Shown here one piece after another: positions 62,515 through 64,000 of a stretch of 64,000 nucleotides of DNA (positions are counted from its first letter, which is position 1; every line of letters starts with the position of its first letter). Position numbers and translations under genes: made by a program. The notes below the pieces were generated by a model. The model was not told where the DNA came from. It did not search any database and was given only the letters and a program-made list of their open reading frames with translations. The DNA comes from Thermoplasmata archaeon (GTDB lineage: Archaea > Thermoplasmatota > Thermoplasmata > Methanomassiliicoccales > Methanomethylophilaceae): assembly GCA_015063245.1 (NCBI GenBank), contig SUSV01000002.1, forward strand, positions 1 through 64,000, given 5' to 3'.

Positions 62515-63405
62515 ATGGCGTACTGGCGCAGCAGAACTGCATTGATGTTCGTCGCGATGACAGGAATACTGGTCGCGTTGGGATCCGTTGTAGGATACGC
62601 GTTCGACAACATGTGGACCGGATTCTACGTAATGCTCGCACTGTCTCTGGTGATAACCTTCGTGTCGTTCTTCTTCTCGAAGTCGATGGCACTGAAGGCC
62701 AACAAGGTGCATCTCATCACTCGCGAGGAGGAGCCCAGGCTCTACGATACAGTGTACAAGCTGTCTCAGAAGGCGGGACTTCCCATGCCTGAGGTAGGCA
62801 TCTCAGAGGTCCCTATGCCCAATGCATTCGCAACCGGACGCAACCCCAAGAACGCCGCGGTCGTGGCGACAAGGCCTCTGCTCAATCTCCTTTCGGATGA
62901 CGAGCTCGAAGGGGTCATAGCTCACGAATTGTCACATGTGAAGAACAGGGATATCCTGGTCATGTCGTTCGCTTCCGCGATGGCATCCATCATCTCGTTC
63001 GTGACCAGGATGGCGGTCTGGAGCGCGGTGTTCGATGACAGGGACAACCCTTCGGGACTCATCATCGCTCTCATCGCAGACCTGACGCTGCCTTTCGCGG
63101 CGATGCTCATCCAGCTCGGGGTATCCAGGAACAGGGAGTTCCTTGCAGACGAATCCGGAGCGAGGCTCACGGGAAAGCCCATGGCGCTTGCGGACGCTCT
63201 TATGAGGCTTGAGACCGGATGCACAGCTAGGACCAACACCTACAACAATCCGTCAGCTGCCAACATGTGGATCTCCAACCCATTCGGTAAGAAGAAGACC
63301 GGAGTGTTCACCGGCCTTTTCAGCACACACCCGTCAACGGAAGACCGTATCCAGAGGCTGAAGATGCTCGATCAGGAGCTCAACGGAGTCCAGCACTTTT
63401 ACTGA
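62515..63405 (+). CDS. htpX: Membrane zinc metalloprotease HtpX
   Basis: 296 residues. Two N-terminal membrane helices (about 8-28 and 33-52), the zinc motif HELSHVKNRD with a third ligand in REFLADESGA, two further helices, and a C-terminal FSTHPSTEDRIQRL. It degrades damaged membrane proteins. TTTTTATACG 30 nt upstream supports the ATG at 62515; the longer open frame runs antisense-like through the MBL gene end. Confidence 0.93.
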   Translation: MAYWRSRTALMFVAMTGILVALGSVVGYAFDNMWTGFYVMLALSLVITFVSFFFSKSMALKANKVHLITREEEPRLYDTVYKLSQKAGLPMPEVGISEVPMPNAFATGRNPKNAAVVATRPLLNLLSDDELEGVIAHELSHVKNRDILVMSFASAMASIISFVTRMAVWSAVFDDRDNPSGLIIALIADLTLPFAAMLIQLGVSRNREFLADESGARLTGKPMALADALMRLETGCTARTNTYNNPSAANMWISNPFGKKKTGVFTGLFSTHPSTEDRIQRLKMLDQELNGVQHFY

Positions 63406-64000
63406 ACCGGTTCCCATTTGGACAATTCATTTACCTTCGAGAGAGTGGATCCCCTCTTGATCTCCTCTCTCGTACGGTTCTCCCTCTCATGGACATCCAG
63501 TGAGCGGTTGGCCACCTCTACAGCGACCTCCTTGGGTACGACGATCACTCCGCTCTCGTCCCCGATGATCCAATCGCCGGTCCTTACCTTCTGACCGCCG
63601 ACAGTGACCTCGATACCTATTCCGCCGTATCCCTTGGGCTCTCCGGCGCAGGGGGCGACCGTTCTTGAGAATGCAGGGAACTTCAGATCCCTTATGTCAT
63701 CGATGTCCCTGATGGCACCGTCGATGACGATACCGTGGGCTCCCATGACCATCGCGGAGCATGTTGCGAGCTCTCCCCATACGGCGACGGGCGCTCCTCC
63801 TACATCAACGACGAGGATGTCGCCCTCCTTCACATGGTCTATGGCCTCGACGGGCTTCGCCCAGTCCCCGTTGGTAGTCTGGACGGTCAGCGCGCGTCCG
63901 ACCATCCTCTGCCTGTGCTGGAGTGATTGGGGGACGATCCCGATCATGACTCCCTGCTTGTGATATGCATCAGATATGTTGCAGGTGGATACCTTCGAGA
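63399..64000 (-). CDS. RraA-like protein, N-terminus beyond window (possibly fused to hexulose-6-phosphate synthase)
   Basis: At least 200 residues; the frame stays open to the window end, where STCNISDAYHKQGVMIGI precedes the first internal Met, so the ATG at 63947 is not the start. VVDVGGAPVAVWGELATCSAMVMGAHGIVIDGAIRDIDDIRD is the RraA/dimethylmenaquinone-methyltransferase-like signature with the metal Asp and substrate Arg. In many archaea this domain forms the C-terminal half of a protein with 3-hexulose-6-phosphate synthase, which makes ribose phosphates; that cannot be decided here. Its stop overlaps htpX by 7 nt. Confidence 0.85.
   Translation of the reverse strand, partial: SKVSTCNISDAYHKQGVMIGIVPQSLQHRQRMVGRALTVQTTNGDWAKPVEAIDHVKEGDILVVDVGGAPVAVWGELATCSAMVMGAHGIVIDGAIRDIDDIRDLKFPAFSRTVAPCAGEPKGYGGIGIEVTVGGQKVRTGDWIIGDESGVIVVPKEVAVEVANRSLDVHERENRTREEIKRGSTLSKVNELSKWEPVQ

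Overview
The window is a contiguous piece of an archaeal chromosome. The A-type ATPase operon, Orc1/Cdc6, DNA polymerase DP1, both primase subunits, TFB, Gar1, tRNA-splicing endonuclease, TiaS, VAT/Cdc48, prefoldin, archaeal stalk proteins and archaetidylinositol-phosphate synthase are all archaeal. Gene order and style (LX-prefoldin-FtsY, Gar1-TFB, winged helix-VAT, UPF0147), about 50-55% GC, a bacterial-type thiolase, a dockerin-like module and almost complete avoidance of TAG stops suggest a host-associated Thermoplasmata methanogen of the Methanomassiliicoccales (Methanomethylophilaceae type). That assignment is inference: no rRNA or methanogenesis gene lies in the window, and I see no tRNA or CRISPR array.

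Layout. 1-4.9 kb is an accessory edge: a broken TIR-like gene, a radical SAM/universal stress pair, a zinc-ribbon/transglutaminase surface protein and an AT-rich gene for a nuclease-like protein with six zinc-ribbon repeats. 4.9-10.9 kb holds thiolase, TiaS, signal peptidase, dCMP deaminase and a candidate replication origin: orc1/cdc6 flanked by two origin-recognition-box-like palindromes with outward G-tracts and an AT-rich spacer. 11.0-19.5 kb is the ATPase operon H-I-K-E-C-F-A-B-D plus a tiny membrane protein, followed by a compact structured RNA candidate. 19.7-32.4 kb carries DP1, UPF0201, a TIM-barrel protein, a regulator/CPBP-protease operon, VAT with its winged-helix gene, EndA, TFB/Gar1 and small membrane proteins. 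32.6-36.3 kb is secE-spt5-L11 and then L1-L10-L12 as a separate transcript with a likely L1 autoregulatory leader. 36.4-43.6 kb has a divergent FtsZ/tubulin-like protein, TrmJ, a CoA-synthesis enzyme and an adenosine-salvage string (AhcY, PfkB kinase, adenylate kinase), then lipid synthesis and PriL.

43.7-52.8 kb is the most unusual region. A methyltransferase fused to an ArsR-like helix-turn-helix domain, a lipid- or membrane-anchored substrate-binding protein with a dockerin-like calcium module, an FecCD permease, an ABC ATPase, a tandem methyltransferase, a MATE exporter and a second, convergent tandem methyltransferase lie together. Two promoters in it share an operator-like motif (TTGGA, 7 nt, CCAAT). 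I read it as a self-regulated uptake/methylation/efflux system of unknown substrate.

53.0-64.0 kb returns to core genes: a radical SAM HhH protein, malic enzyme, an M20 peptidase, FtsY-prefoldin-LX, PriS, a TatD-like hydrolase, a metallo-beta-lactamase-like protein that has lost its metal ligands, HtpX, and an RraA-like domain cut by the window end.
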